Of a DNA stretch of 16,177 nt, positions 1 through 6,529 are shown in pieces (positions within the stretch are counted from its first letter, which is position 1; each line of letters opens with the position of its first letter). A model generated the notes under the pieces. That model did not search any database and was not told the origin of the DNA. It saw only the letters and a list, made by a program, of their open reading frames with translations. The DNA lies in assembly GCA_964526635.1 (NCBI GenBank), contig CAZGLR010000076.1, positions 1 through 16,177 on the forward strand, given 5' to 3'. The position numbers and the translations under genes are program-made. This stretch comes from CAZGLR01 sp964526635. Lineage in GTDB: Bacteria > Zixibacteria > MSB-5A5 > GN15 > JAAZOE01.

Positions 1-536
1 TTACGCTTGGCTGTGGGGTCAGCCGAATACTCCACCGCAAGCTGCTCAAACGCGGCGCCGTCCTTGAGTTTGGCCAGGACCTCATTGGCCGTTTTTTCAT
101 CCTCTACGAGAATATGCGAGGCTTTGATCTCCTCACCCATTTTGACATACCAGTCTTTGATCTCGGCTTCCGACGGCATCGCCTTATCCAGGATCTTGCG
201 ATCGAAGAGGATATCGAGCAGGAATTTATGCTTTTCGCCCTCGACCACCCGCTTGACCTCCTCGTTGTCCTCGAGGTTAAATTCATAAGAGCCGAGAATC
301 AGCAGGTTCTGTTCGATCAATGAATCGCGGAGCATACGGCGCGCTTCCAGTTCCTTCTCCGCCGAGATAAAACGGAAATTGCCGCGCTCGAAAATACGGT
401 CAATATCTTCATTGGTAATGACCCGGTCGCCGACTTTGGCTATAACCTCACCCGATTGTTTACTGCAGCCGGCGACTGCCAGCACCAGCAGGATAAGCAC
501 CAGCCAGAGGTACATCGTTAACCGTTTGTGCTTCAT
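1..536 (-). CDS. PpiC/SurA-like parvulin peptidyl-prolyl isomerase lipoprotein (partial, C-terminus beyond left edge)
   Basis: This is an open frame of 178 codons reading off the left edge, so the stop is not seen. The ATG at 536 is preceded by a strong GAGGAG ribosome binding site five bases upstream. Residues 1-24 form a lipoprotein signal: basic MKHKR, a Leu/Val-rich core, then lipobox V-A-G-C with the lipidated Cys at 24. Residues about 29-135 look like a SurA/PrsA N-terminal chaperone region (VGDRVITNEDIDR, then a helix rich in charged residues). From about 138 the parvulin rotamase begins (K-A-S-H-I-L-V, then FEQLAVEYSADPTA), with the family's early active-site His in ASHILV. By family knowledge it would be a membrane-anchored foldase assisting exported or outer-membrane proteins. 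The catalytic C-terminal half is outside the window, so activity cannot be judged. A good promoter lies at 622-650. Confidence 0.9.
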   Translation of the reverse strand, partial: MKHKRLTMYLWLVLILLVLAVAGCSKQSGEVIAKVGDRVITNEDIDRIFERGNFRFISAEKELEARRMLRDSLIEQNLLILGSYEFNLEDNEEVKRVVEGEKHKFLLDILFDRKILDKAMPSEAEIKDWYVKMGEEIKASHILVEDEKTANEVLAKLKDGAAFEQLAVEYSADPTAKR

Positions 537-867
537 AGTTTCTCCTCGTAGATATCCCATCTTCTCAGGTATTCTACCGATCGGGGGTACCTGAGTTCCC
601 CCCGGTACAGATAGAACCCCTAATATAGACGGCCCCTGAGATGGCGGCAAGGGAAATAACGGCGCTTTTGGCTGGCGTGAGTCCCTCCGTTCAAAGAGAA
701 AATATCAATATCACATATTTAAAAATGGATGAATCAAACGAGCGTTTCTGCCGTATCTTCTGACAGTTACATTCCGCCGTTTTTACGGAGCCACACTTAA
801 GCCTGAAATCAGAGATATACCCATCGCAATGGCGGCCATCAACAACACTATAGCCGAGGCTTGCATC
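537..867. other. divergent intergenic region between parvulin and DinB-family genes
   Basis: This gene-free stretch of about 330 bases carries the minus-strand promoter described at 622-650 and the leader of the parvulin gene. The right half (about 690-760) is AT-rich and probably contains the plus-strand promoter of the DinB-family gene, but I could not find a well-spaced -35/-10 pair there. A frame continuing upstream of 868 from an ATG at 829 adds 13 residues with no recognisable value. Confidence 0.5.
622..650 (-). promoter_or_regulatory. sigma70-like promoter of the parvulin lipoprotein gene
   Basis: Read on the minus strand, TTGCCG (645-650) and TATATT (622-627) are separated by exactly 17 bases. 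The predicted start near 615 gives a leader of roughly 80 nt. The leader contains G/C-run complementarity around 580-606 (GGGGG, ten-base loop, CCCCC) that could form a hairpin. Confidence 0.6.
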
Positions 868-1401
868 ATGGATCAGACGATGTCGAAGATAACACTGAAA
901 TCGGTTGCCCTGGGCGACATGGCGCAGGAATTTGCGTCGACCCGGGCTATGCTGGAACGGGTGCCGGAGGCCAATATGGATTGGCGGCCGCATGCGAAGT
1001 CGTTTACTCTTAAGCAGTTAATCGGCCATATTGTGATTTTGCCTTACTGGACCCAGACCATGCTTGAAGACGATTCCTTTGATCTGGCCACAGTCGGTCA
1101 GCCCAACGACGATGACCTGCCCAAAACCCGCAATGAGATCCTGGCGGCCTTTGACAAAAATGTCACCACGATTACTGATTTGATCGAAAAGGCCGATGAT
1201 GAGAAACTCGGTAAAGTATGGACACTCAAAAGGGGCGATCAGGTCATTATGTCAATGCCGCGGGCGCCATTTATTCGCACCTTCGGTACCAGCCATTTGA
1301 TTCATCATCGGGCGCAGTTGGGGATTTATTTGCGCATGCTGGATGTTCCGGTGCCGCAGACCTATGGCCCCACCGCCGATGAGGGCATGGATCAGATGTA
1401 G
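868..1401 (+). CDS. DinB-family (DinB/YfiT-like four-helix) putative metal-dependent protein
   Basis: The 177-residue protein belongs by pattern to the DinB/DfrA-like superfamily of four-helix bundles, which bind a metal through three His residues. The visible triad is H54 (in LIGH) plus the H143-xxx-H147 pair in S-H-L-I-H-H-R-A-Q, followed by the typical ending with GPTADE (167-172). Family members include thiol-dependent S-transferases, such as bacillithiol or mycothiol transferases, and many of unknown role, so the substrate cannot be named. The ATG at 868 was chosen because GAGG lies eight bases upstream. A frame-consistent ATG at 829 lacks a comparable site, and an ATG at 880 is also possible. 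It stands alone between a divergent lipoprotein gene and a gene-free region, and a strong stem-loop starts 12 bases after its stop. Confidence 0.85.
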   Translation: MDQTMSKITLKSVALGDMAQEFASTRAMLERVPEANMDWRPHAKSFTLKQLIGHIVILPYWTQTMLEDDSFDLATVGQPNDDDLPKTRNEILAAFDKNVTTITDLIEKADDEKLGKVWTLKRGDQVIMSMPRAPFIRTFGTSHLIHHRAQLGIYLRMLDVPVPQTYGPTADEGMDQM

Positions 1402-1413
1402 TGAATGGCGTTT

Positions 1414-1443
1414 GGTGGTCCAATCCGGCAGGATCGGACTACC
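1414..1443. repeat. stem-loop just downstream of the DinB-family gene
   Basis: GGTGGTCC (1414-1421) pairs with GGACTACC (1436-1443) with one G-U pair. Inside it, ATCC (1423-1426) pairs with GGAT (1431-1434) around a GGCA loop, leaving a single A/C mismatch at 1422/1435. It starts 12 bases after the stop codon. No T-run follows, so it may protect the 3' end of the mRNA rather than act as a classic intrinsic terminator. Confidence 0.6.
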
Positions 1444-1472
1444 GGCCAGGAAACAATCTGTTCGAATTCCTC

Positions 1473-1496
1473 GCCTCACCCGTAAACGGGTGAGGC
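1473..1496. repeat. perfect 10-bp inverted repeat hairpin
   Basis: GCCTCACCCG (1473-1482) and CGGGTGAGGC (1487-1496) are exact reverse complements around a TAAA loop. Neither side is followed by a T-run. It is one of several compact palindromes in this gene-free region. Confidence 0.65.
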
Positions 1497-1636
1497 ATCC
1501 ATCTATACAGTTGGATGTTGTAGGTGGTCTGCGGTTATTGGACGCAGCCGGCGACAGGGTATTTCAACACTGGCCCGGGTTCAAAGACCTCGGACCACCC
1601 TGGTTGATGTTTTTGAAGCATCCTCCATCCGTGGTA

Positions 1637-1655
1637 CCACACCGGAACGGTGTGG
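1637..1655. repeat. perfect 8-bp hairpin
   Basis: CCACACCG (1637-1644), loop GAA, CGGTGTGG (1648-1655). It directly follows a 10-bp palindrome GTGGTACCAC at 1631-1640, with which it overlaps and competes for pairing. Confidence 0.6.
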
Positions 1656-1929
1656 CAATTTGATCAATGGCAGCATAGCTCAACAAATAAGTAAACCCAC
1701 GACTCCGCAGCTTCGCAGCTCCGCAGTGGGCGACATGTTGTGGCTGGGTGACCTGGTCACTACGAACAAAATCGATTTACGAGATCATAATCTAAACTCA
1801 TCGGGGCGGCGTTCTGCCGTTGTCGTTGTCCGTATTACCCAATGGCCGGAGTCCCCTGCCCATACAATTGATGACATAATCCTTAATCAAATGCATCCGT
1901 AGTGGCGCGGTTTGCGCGCCTGTCGTGAT

Positions 1930-1948
1930 GCGAAGCCTATGGCTTCGC
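1930..1948. repeat. perfect 8-bp hairpin
   Basis: GCGAAGCC (1930-1937), loop TAT, GGCTTCGC (1941-1948). It is similar in size and loop length to the hairpin at 1637-1655 but unrelated in sequence. Confidence 0.6.
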
Positions 1949-2099
1949 TACAATGGCACCCCGCCGATATTGGTGTGGCGAAGGATGGAGGATGATTGTG
2001 TATGACACCGATCCCATTACGTGAACGGTTTAATTCGGAGCCAATCCCCATTGTGTTGCTTAATTGGGGTATAGTTCATCTGGCCTACCCGTCAGAAAT

Positions 2100-2130
2100 A
2101 AAGGACAGGGGCGAATATGCCCTGTCCTTT
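2100..2130. terminator. probable bidirectional intrinsic terminator
   Basis: AAAGGACAGGG (2100-2110) and CCCTGTCCTTT (2120-2130) form a perfect 11-bp stem with a nine-base loop, with A and T residues at the stem ends. On the minus strand the stem is followed by ATTTCTG, giving a T-rich stretch, so it most likely ends the minus-strand two-gene operon whose last stop is at 2273. The plus-strand T-run (TTTGATTT) is weaker. Confidence 0.6.
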
Positions 2131-2272
2131 GATTTGCTTGAGCAAAATGACGAATATCCAAAGACGATTACTTCTAATTATTTCTAAACGATGAATTTAC
2201 GTATTCAGTATCCTAACAGAAGTTAGGTTGGCAATTTAGTCTTGGAAGAACTCAATTATTAATAGTATAAAT

Positions 2273-3421
2273 CTATTTGATTATTATACATTTTTTCAAA
2301 ATGTACTTCGTTATTTCTTTACCTGATCCTTTTTGCTCTTCAATAACCTCTTCGCATTCCAAACGATATATCTTATCTTGGATTACTAAGCCTGTTAACT
2401 TAACATCAGATTTGCCTGAATATTCCCTCCCATCTTCCTCGTTTACGATTCGCCATGTGCGAGCCTTTTCATCGACTTTGGTTAAGTATCCTGTAAATGT
2501 GATTTTTTCTACACCAAGATCTTGACGTTCAATTAAAGCCTCATATAGAGGTCCCGCTTGCTCATGGGTAAGACTCTTCCCATATAACTGATTTCGGTCA
2601 GGTCTTGCCCACTCATATGAAACACTGCTTTCAGTTTCTGAAATGAATTTCACAAAGTCTCGATAAGCAATCGCTAACAAACCGCCTAGGCTTGATAATT
2701 TAGCTACAGTTTGTTGGGGATCCTCAACGGAATCAAAAATATCATCAATGATTCGGAAGGCTCGCTCAACTTCAGGATAACCAAATAAATCGGGGTCCTT
2801 ATGAGATTGCATGTTTAATGTAAATGAGCCGGGAGAAAACCCATAGACTTCAAGGAGATAATGTTCATCCAGATATAATGAGCGCTTTGACTTTGAATCA
2901 AAGTCCTTTATGGCATACCTAAATGCGTACTTGACCAGTTTCTGCAGAAGCGACGCAGCTCTTCCTAAATTGTCCGCGAAAATTTTCGATTCAATCATTG
3001 ACTCTGGTGGATTCAACCTACAATTGATAAGCGCCTTTTGACGTTTTACAGACTCTGCTACAATTTCTGATCCTATTTTTGCATCAAAATCAAAATATAC
3101 GCCCTTTTCGGGTAGCCAATTAGATTGTATTTCACTTCGCAAAATCGAATCGACCTTTGCCCGGGTAGCCATTTCATCTGTCGATTTGAGAGTAAAGTAT
3201 GTCTCAACCTCAGGATCATCATAAACTCCTGCAAGATCAATTTTCCCAAGTAATAGGTCTTCCTCATTTTGTTTCGAAATCATTGTACACAAGTATATAT
3301 CCGTCTCATCTGATCTGTTAGCTAAAGTACATACATACCTTGTACCAAACTGATCCTCGGCCAAGAATACTTGAAGACCATCATAATATATCAGTGATTT
3401 TTGGTTCTTTAGTTTACGCAT
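2273..3421 (-). CDS. conserved protein of unknown function, DUF6575-like N-terminal region
   Basis: This 382-residue protein has no signal peptide and no membrane segment. Residues about 8-75 (IYYDGLQVFLAED, GTRYVCTLA, then ISKQNEEDLLLGKIDL) match my memory of the uncharacterised DUF6575 domain, which I could not verify. The middle (about 90-265) is helical and charged. Residues about 300-382 look like a small beta-barrel (GYLTKVDEKARTWRI, EDGREYSGK, YILKKCIIIK), possibly OB- or SH3-like. No catalytic motif is recognised. It is the second gene of a minus-strand operon, 35 bases after the small Cys-rich gene, and both are strikingly AT-richer than the flanking genes (G+C about 25% by hand count over 2281-2340 versus about 55% inside gyrB). 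The ATG at 3421 has a weak GGA five bases upstream. The composition and pairing suggest recent acquisition; the function is unknown. Confidence 0.8.
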   Translation of the reverse strand: MRKLKNQKSLIYYDGLQVFLAEDQFGTRYVCTLANRSDETDIYLCTMISKQNEEDLLLGKIDLAGVYDDPEVETYFTLKSTDEMATRAKVDSILRSEIQSNWLPEKGVYFDFDAKIGSEIVAESVKRQKALINCRLNPPESMIESKIFADNLGRAASLLQKLVKYAFRYAIKDFDSKSKRSLYLDEHYLLEVYGFSPGSFTLNMQSHKDPDLFGYPEVERAFRIIDDIFDSVEDPQQTVAKLSSLGGLLAIAYRDFVKFISETESSVSYEWARPDRNQLYGKSLTHEQAGPLYEALIERQDLGVEKITFTGYLTKVDEKARTWRIVNEEDGREYSGKSDVKLTGLVIQDKIYRLECEEVIEEQKGSGKEITKYILKKCIIIK

Positions 3422-3456
3422 TTGATTCCATATTCTTATAGGAATTGGCCAACGTG

Positions 3457-3837
3457 TTACACAACTATACTACACACGCTTATCGGATCAAAATCTCGAT
3501 CTCGCCACCAAGAATAATGACCATATCTTCCTGTTTTTTTAATGAGTCCTGAGTCGCTGGTTAAAGTCAATTCTACAATCAATTTGCCCTTTTGGGTTGG
3601 TAATTTTAGTATCTTTTCACAACCTCGCTTAGTATCAAACACTGAGCAAGAACTCGCGACACATTCATTGTTTCCGAATTTCTTCTTAGGACATAGCTTT
3701 CTCTGTGACCAAAAATCCTTTTGAATAGGTGGATCGCTCCCTACCAATCGATATACCAATTTGTTGTTGGGCTTTTGCGCGTCCTCTGGGGGGCAGTTAT
3801 CAGGGAGTTCCTCAGCCCACCTGCTTTTCTTCGACAT
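3457..3837 (-). CDS. small conserved Cys-containing protein of unknown function, first gene of AT-rich operon
   Basis: The protein has 126 residues from the ATG at 3837. An in-frame TTG at 3855 would add six residues but has no ribosome binding site, whereas GGAG lies about 12 bases before the ATG. The pattern LPDNCPPEDA (11-20), YRLVGSDPP (29-37), DFWSQRKLCP (41-50), then a Cys group (C49, C59, C64, C73), a central beta stretch (KGKLIVELTL) and a C-terminal TGRYGHYSWW with FDP resembles a widespread family of hypothetical proteins of about 100 residues that I recall but cannot name. C59/C64/C73 could bind zinc or be structural. There is no signal peptide. A promoter at 3901-3929 drives this gene and the 382-residue gene downstream. 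Conserved Arg, His and Trp residues could be active-site residues, but no enzymatic claim is justified. Confidence 0.8.
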   Translation of the reverse strand: MSKKSRWAEELPDNCPPEDAQKPNNKLVYRLVGSDPPIQKDFWSQRKLCPKKKFGNNECVASSCSVFDTKRGCEKILKLPTQKGKLIVELTLTSDSGLIKKTGRYGHYSWWRDRDFDPISVCSIVV

Positions 3838-3900
3838 TCGTAAGTAGTTCTCCAATTAGATCGTATCGAGGCCTCTTAGATTATTCTATTGATTTTACCC

Positions 3901-3929
3901 AAAATAATCATTTAATTTGCTCTGGTCAA
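3901..3929 (-). promoter_or_regulatory. sigma70-like promoter of the AT-rich two-gene operon
   Basis: On the minus strand TTGACC (3924-3929) and TATTTT (3901-3906) are 17 bases apart, giving a leader of about 55 nt to the ATG at 3837. It lies upstream of the plus-strand small ORF at 3956, so the two promoters, if both exist, overlap face to face. Confidence 0.6.
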
Positions 3930-3955
3930 AGGATTTTAATTAAAAGGTACATAGC

Positions 3956-4144
3956 ATGATTCGTATATTAGTGAAGAAAACAAAATTTACGGAGATCGAT
4001 CCCGCCGCTTACAAATTGGCCAGCGAACCCAGAATATCGTGGGTAACAGTTGATATCGAATCCGATGAACTCGAAAGTGCTGTGAAATCCGTTGGAGATC
4101 AGCAGTTTTCAGAAGTTGTTGGAGCTGAAATTATTTCTGAGTAA
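3956..4144 (+). CDS. small acidic hypothetical protein
   Basis: This is a 62-residue ORF with ATG at 3956 and an AAAAGG site eight bases upstream. The sequence (MIRILVKKTKFTEIDPAAYK..., ending GAEIISE) has a basic N-terminus and an acidic remainder, a plausible small globular protein with no recognised domain and no membrane segment. It converges on gyrB with only five bases between stop codons, and its G+C is intermediate between the AT-rich cassette and gyrB. It could be a genuine small gene, perhaps a leftover of the ancestral locus or part of the cassette. A chance ORF is not excluded, but the good ribosome binding site argues against that. Confidence 0.5.
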   Translation: MIRILVKKTKFTEIDPAAYKLASEPRISWVTVDIESDELESAVKSVGDQQFSEVVGAEIISE

Positions 4145-4149
4145 CTCGC

Positions 4150-6084
4150 CTACACATCCAGATTGCGGACGTAAGTCGCATTATCCTGAATGAACTTCCG
4201 GCGCGGGGGAATCTCGTCACCCATCAACAGTGTGAACAAACGGTCACATTCGGCCGCCGATTCCATCGTTACCTGCAGCAGCGTCCGCGTTTCCGGATTC
4301 ATGGTCGTATTCCACAGCTGATCCGGGTTCATTTCACCGAGACCTTTGTAGCGCTGCAGACCGATACCGGAGCCGCCCATCTCTTTGAAAACAATATCTT
4401 TTTCATCGTCTGAGAAGGCATATCGTTCGGTTTTACCCTTTTTGAGCAAAAACAGCGGTGGCTGGGCGATATACATATGCCCCATTTCGATCAGCTCTTT
4501 CATATAGCGGAAGAAGAAAGTAAGGATCAGTGTCCGGATATGCGCACCATCGATGTCGGCATCAGTCATAATAATAATCTTGTGATACCGCAGTTTGGAG
4601 ATATCGAATTCTTCCTTGCCGATACCGGTGCCGAGCGCGGTAATCATGGCTTTGATTTCTTCATTGGCCAGGATACGATCCAGTCGGGCTTTTTCGACAT
4701 TGAGGATTTTGCCGCGCAGCGGGAGGATTGCCTGAAAACGGCGATCGCGTCCCTGTTTGGCCGATCCACCCGCCGAGTCGCCCTCGACGATATACAATTC
4801 GGCCTCTTCGGCTACTGTCGTGGCGCAGTCGGCCAGTTTGCCCGGCAGGGCGGCATTGTCCAGCGCGGTTTTGCGCCGGGTCAGTTCCTTGGCTTTGCGG
4901 GCGGCCTCACGACTGCGGGCAGCAGAAACTGTCTTTTCAATGATTCTCTTCGCCACCGAGGGTGTCTCTTCGAAGAACTCGGCGAGATATTCACCGGCGA
5001 CACGCTCCACAATGCCTTTGACCTCGCTGTTTCCCAGTTTGGTCTTGGTTTGACCCTCGAACTGCGGATCCATGACCCGCACCGAAACCACCGCGGTCAG
5101 TCCCTCGCGGCTGTCTTCACCGCTGAGTGTGACTTTGGTATTTTTCAGCAGGTTGTTTTTCGAGGCGTAGTTGTTGATCGTCCGGGTCAGCGCGGTGCGG
5201 AACCCGACCAGATGCGAACCGCCCTCGATCGTGTTGATGTTGTTGACGAAGGAGTACACCGATTCACTGTAGCCGCTGTTGTATTGGATTGCAACGGCCA
5301 CGGTGACATCTTCGAGTTCCTTCTCGAAAAAGATCGGTTTCTTGAAAACCGGAGTTTTACCCTGGTTGAGATGTTCGACGAACAACGACAACCCGCCTTT
5401 GTAGCAATACGATTCCTCGTTCTCCCGCCCGGGGCGTTCCGATTTCAAATCGATGCGCAGTCCGGGGTTGAGGTAAGCCAGTTCGCGCATACGGCCGGCG
5501 AGAACATCGAACTTGAAATCGACCTTTTGGAAAATCTCTTGGTCGGCCAAAAACGTTGTCTTGGTACCGGTTTTTTTACGTTTGCCGATTATTTTGACAT
5601 CGCCCTGCGGTTCGCCACGGTGATATTCCTGATAAAAGACGTCGCCATCGCGCCCGACCTCGACCTTGCACCATTCAGAGAGCGCATTGACCACCGAGAC
5701 CCCGACACCATGGAGGCCGCCCGAAACCTTGTAAGATTCGTGTTCGAATTTTCCCCCCGCATGGAGCGTGGTCATCACGACTTCCAGGGCCGATTTTTTC
5801 ATTTCAGGATGCAGGTCGATCGGAATACCACGACCGTTGTCTGTAACCGTGATTGTCTGATCTTCGTGGATAATGACTTGTATATGATCACAGTAGCCGG
5901 CCATCGCCTCGTCGACCGAGTTATCGACGACCTCATAGACCAGGTGATGCAGCCCCCGACTGGAGGTATCGCCGATATACATGGCAGGCCGTCGCCGGAC
6001 CGCCTCGAGACCCTTGAGGACCTGAATAGTTGCGGCATCATAGTTGCCATTGGTTGATTTAGGTTCGGTCACAGTCTTTGCCAT
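4150..6084 (-). CDS. gyrB: DNA gyrase subunit B
   Basis: This is the ATPase subunit of DNA gyrase, which with GyrA introduces negative supercoils. The GHKL ATPase is seen at residues 45-136 (EVVDNSVDEA at 51-60, DNGRGIP at 82-88, GGLHGVGVSVVNALS at 122-136). The transducer follows, then the TOPRIM domain with EGDSAGG (434-440, catalytic Glu434) and the metal-binding DADIDGAHI (508-516). The C-terminal signature QRYKGLGEMN is at 577-586. The length of 644 is typical of short GyrB proteins lacking the large enterobacterial insertion. ParE is the main alternative, but the single copy next to dciA favours GyrB. The start at 6084 overlaps the end of dciA by 26 bases and has GAGG about ten bases upstream, so the two are co-transcribed from the promoter at 6432-6460 and probably coupled. 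Confidence 0.96.
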   Translation of the reverse strand: MAKTVTEPKSTNGNYDAATIQVLKGLEAVRRRPAMYIGDTSSRGLHHLVYEVVDNSVDEAMAGYCDHIQVIIHEDQTITVTDNGRGIPIDLHPEMKKSALEVVMTTLHAGGKFEHESYKVSGGLHGVGVSVVNALSEWCKVEVGRDGDVFYQEYHRGEPQGDVKIIGKRKKTGTKTTFLADQEIFQKVDFKFDVLAGRMRELAYLNPGLRIDLKSERPGRENEESYCYKGGLSLFVEHLNQGKTPVFKKPIFFEKELEDVTVAVAIQYNSGYSESVYSFVNNINTIEGGSHLVGFRTALTRTINNYASKNNLLKNTKVTLSGEDSREGLTAVVSVRVMDPQFEGQTKTKLGNSEVKGIVERVAGEYLAEFFEETPSVAKRIIEKTVSAARSREAARKAKELTRRKTALDNAALPGKLADCATTVAEEAELYIVEGDSAGGSAKQGRDRRFQAILPLRGKILNVEKARLDRILANEEIKAMITALGTGIGKEEFDISKLRYHKIIIMTDADIDGAHIRTLILTFFFRYMKELIEMGHMYIAQPPLFLLKKGKTERYAFSDDEKDIVFKEMGGSGIGLQRYKGLGEMNPDQLWNTTMNPETRTLLQVTMESAAECDRLFTLLMGDEIPPRRKFIQDNATYVRNLDV

Positions 6085-6394
6085 CGCTTTCTTTCCTCAT
6101 GGATCCAGCCTTTAGAACAATTCGATCAACGACTTTACCGCCGGGATGCTCATGGACTCTGGCTAAAATATCATCCATCTGCATTTCCAACTCCTGCCGC
6201 CAGACGTCTTTTTCGACGACGACAGTGAGAACACCCTCAGCGAAGCGCAGCGCGCGGGATACTTCGGCAAGCTGCGGCCCGACAATCTCAGGCCACGTGA
6301 CGACTACCTGCCAGCCATACCAGCGGCGGGCCAGACCCATTGAACTCATGAGCTTGTGAAGTACGCCGTCGAGACGAGCAGGTGTATTTCCCAT
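6059..6394 (-). CDS. dciA: DciA-family (DUF721) replicative helicase-loading factor
   Basis: The 111-residue protein has the DUF721/DciA pattern: W34-PEIVGPQLAEVSRALRF, then GVLTVVVEKDVWRQELEMQMDDILARV (54-80). In this family the region forms a KH-like fold that interacts with the replicative helicase DnaB and helps load it in bacteria lacking DnaC or DnaI. The C-terminal tail is basic and charged. The ATG at 6394 lies about 31 nt after the predicted transcription start with only a weak distant AGGA, so translation may be modest. The partnership with gyrB is the common arrangement (often recF-dciA-gyrB), but recF, dnaN and dnaA are not upstream here. Confidence 0.88.
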   Translation of the reverse strand: MGNTPARLDGVLHKLMSSMGLARRWYGWQVVVTWPEIVGPQLAEVSRALRFAEGVLTVVVEKDVWRQELEMQMDDILARVHEHPGGKVVDRIVLKAGSMRKESDGKDCDRT

Positions 6395-6431
6395 GTTTGG
6401 TAACGCGCGTCCTATTCTTATACAACCCTGA

Positions 6432-6460
6432 ATAATACGGAGATGGAATTATTCCGGCAA
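6432..6460 (-). promoter_or_regulatory. sigma70-like promoter of dciA-gyrB with internal palindrome
   Basis: On the minus strand TTGCCG (6455-6460) and TATTAT (6432-6437) are separated by 17 bases, with the predicted start near 6425. The spacer holds the 11-bp palindrome GGAATTATTCC (6445-6455), which overlaps the -35 box by one base and could be an operator. Confidence 0.6.
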
Positions 6461-6529
6461 GTTTAAAAACTCATACTGTATACTATGTGATACGCTATTT
6501 TCGGCGTGTTTTCAAGGCTTCAGTGGAAT

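Larger units (their letters stand above)
1619..1994. repeat. 376-bp segment bounded by perfect 12-bp inverted repeats (possible MITE-like element)
   Basis: CATCCTCCATCC (1619-1630) has its exact reverse complement GGATGGAGGATG at 1983-1994. Just inside the ends, a second matching block occurs: CCACACC at 1637-1643 and GGTGTGG at 1972-1978, also inverted but at slightly different distances. Two tight hairpins (1637-1655 and 1930-1948) sit inside, one near each end. No transposase is encoded and I saw no clear target-site duplication. A small non-autonomous element is one reading; chance or RNA structure are others. Confidence 0.45.
1402..2272. other. gene-free region rich in small hairpins
   Basis: About 870 bases contain only short open frames with unconvincing composition and no recognisable protein (for example at 1343-1663, 1660-1902 and 1996-2187). 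The region is unusually dense in short perfect or near-perfect inverted repeats (1414-1443, 1473-1496, 1637-1655, 1930-1948, 2100-2130, 2212-2227) and contains a longer-range inverted 12-mer pair (1619-1630 with 1983-1994). It resembles an accumulation of REP/MITE-like non-coding repeats between a core gene and an acquired cassette. Confidence 0.6.

Noticed and set aside
1574..1590. GGGTTCAAAGACC resembling a tRNA T-arm
   Set aside because: No acceptor stem, anticodon arm or D-arm can be folded around it.
1680..1730. Repeated CTCCGCAG/TTCGCAG units that look like a mini tandem array
   Set aside because: Only two to three imperfect units without spacers of constant length. This is not CRISPR and too short for a meaningful tandem repeat.
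1343..1902. Two short overlapping plus-strand frames in the gene-free region
   Set aside because: They run across perfect hairpins, have Arg/Pro-rich shadow-like composition, no ribosome binding site and no recognisable domain.
1996..2187. 63-residue plus-strand frame
   Set aside because: It starts at a poor start codon context and includes the terminator-like hairpin 2100-2130, so coding is unlikely.
3837..3855. TTG start giving a six-residue N-terminal extension of the small Cys protein
   Set aside because: There is no ribosome binding site before the TTG, while GGAG precedes the ATG at 3837 and the ATG start gives the usual MSKKSRW-like beginning.
4477..6057. 526-residue open frame on the plus strand opposite gyrB
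   Set aside because: It is a shadow frame. The minus strand encodes a full-length GyrB with all motifs, and the shadow has no recognisable domain.
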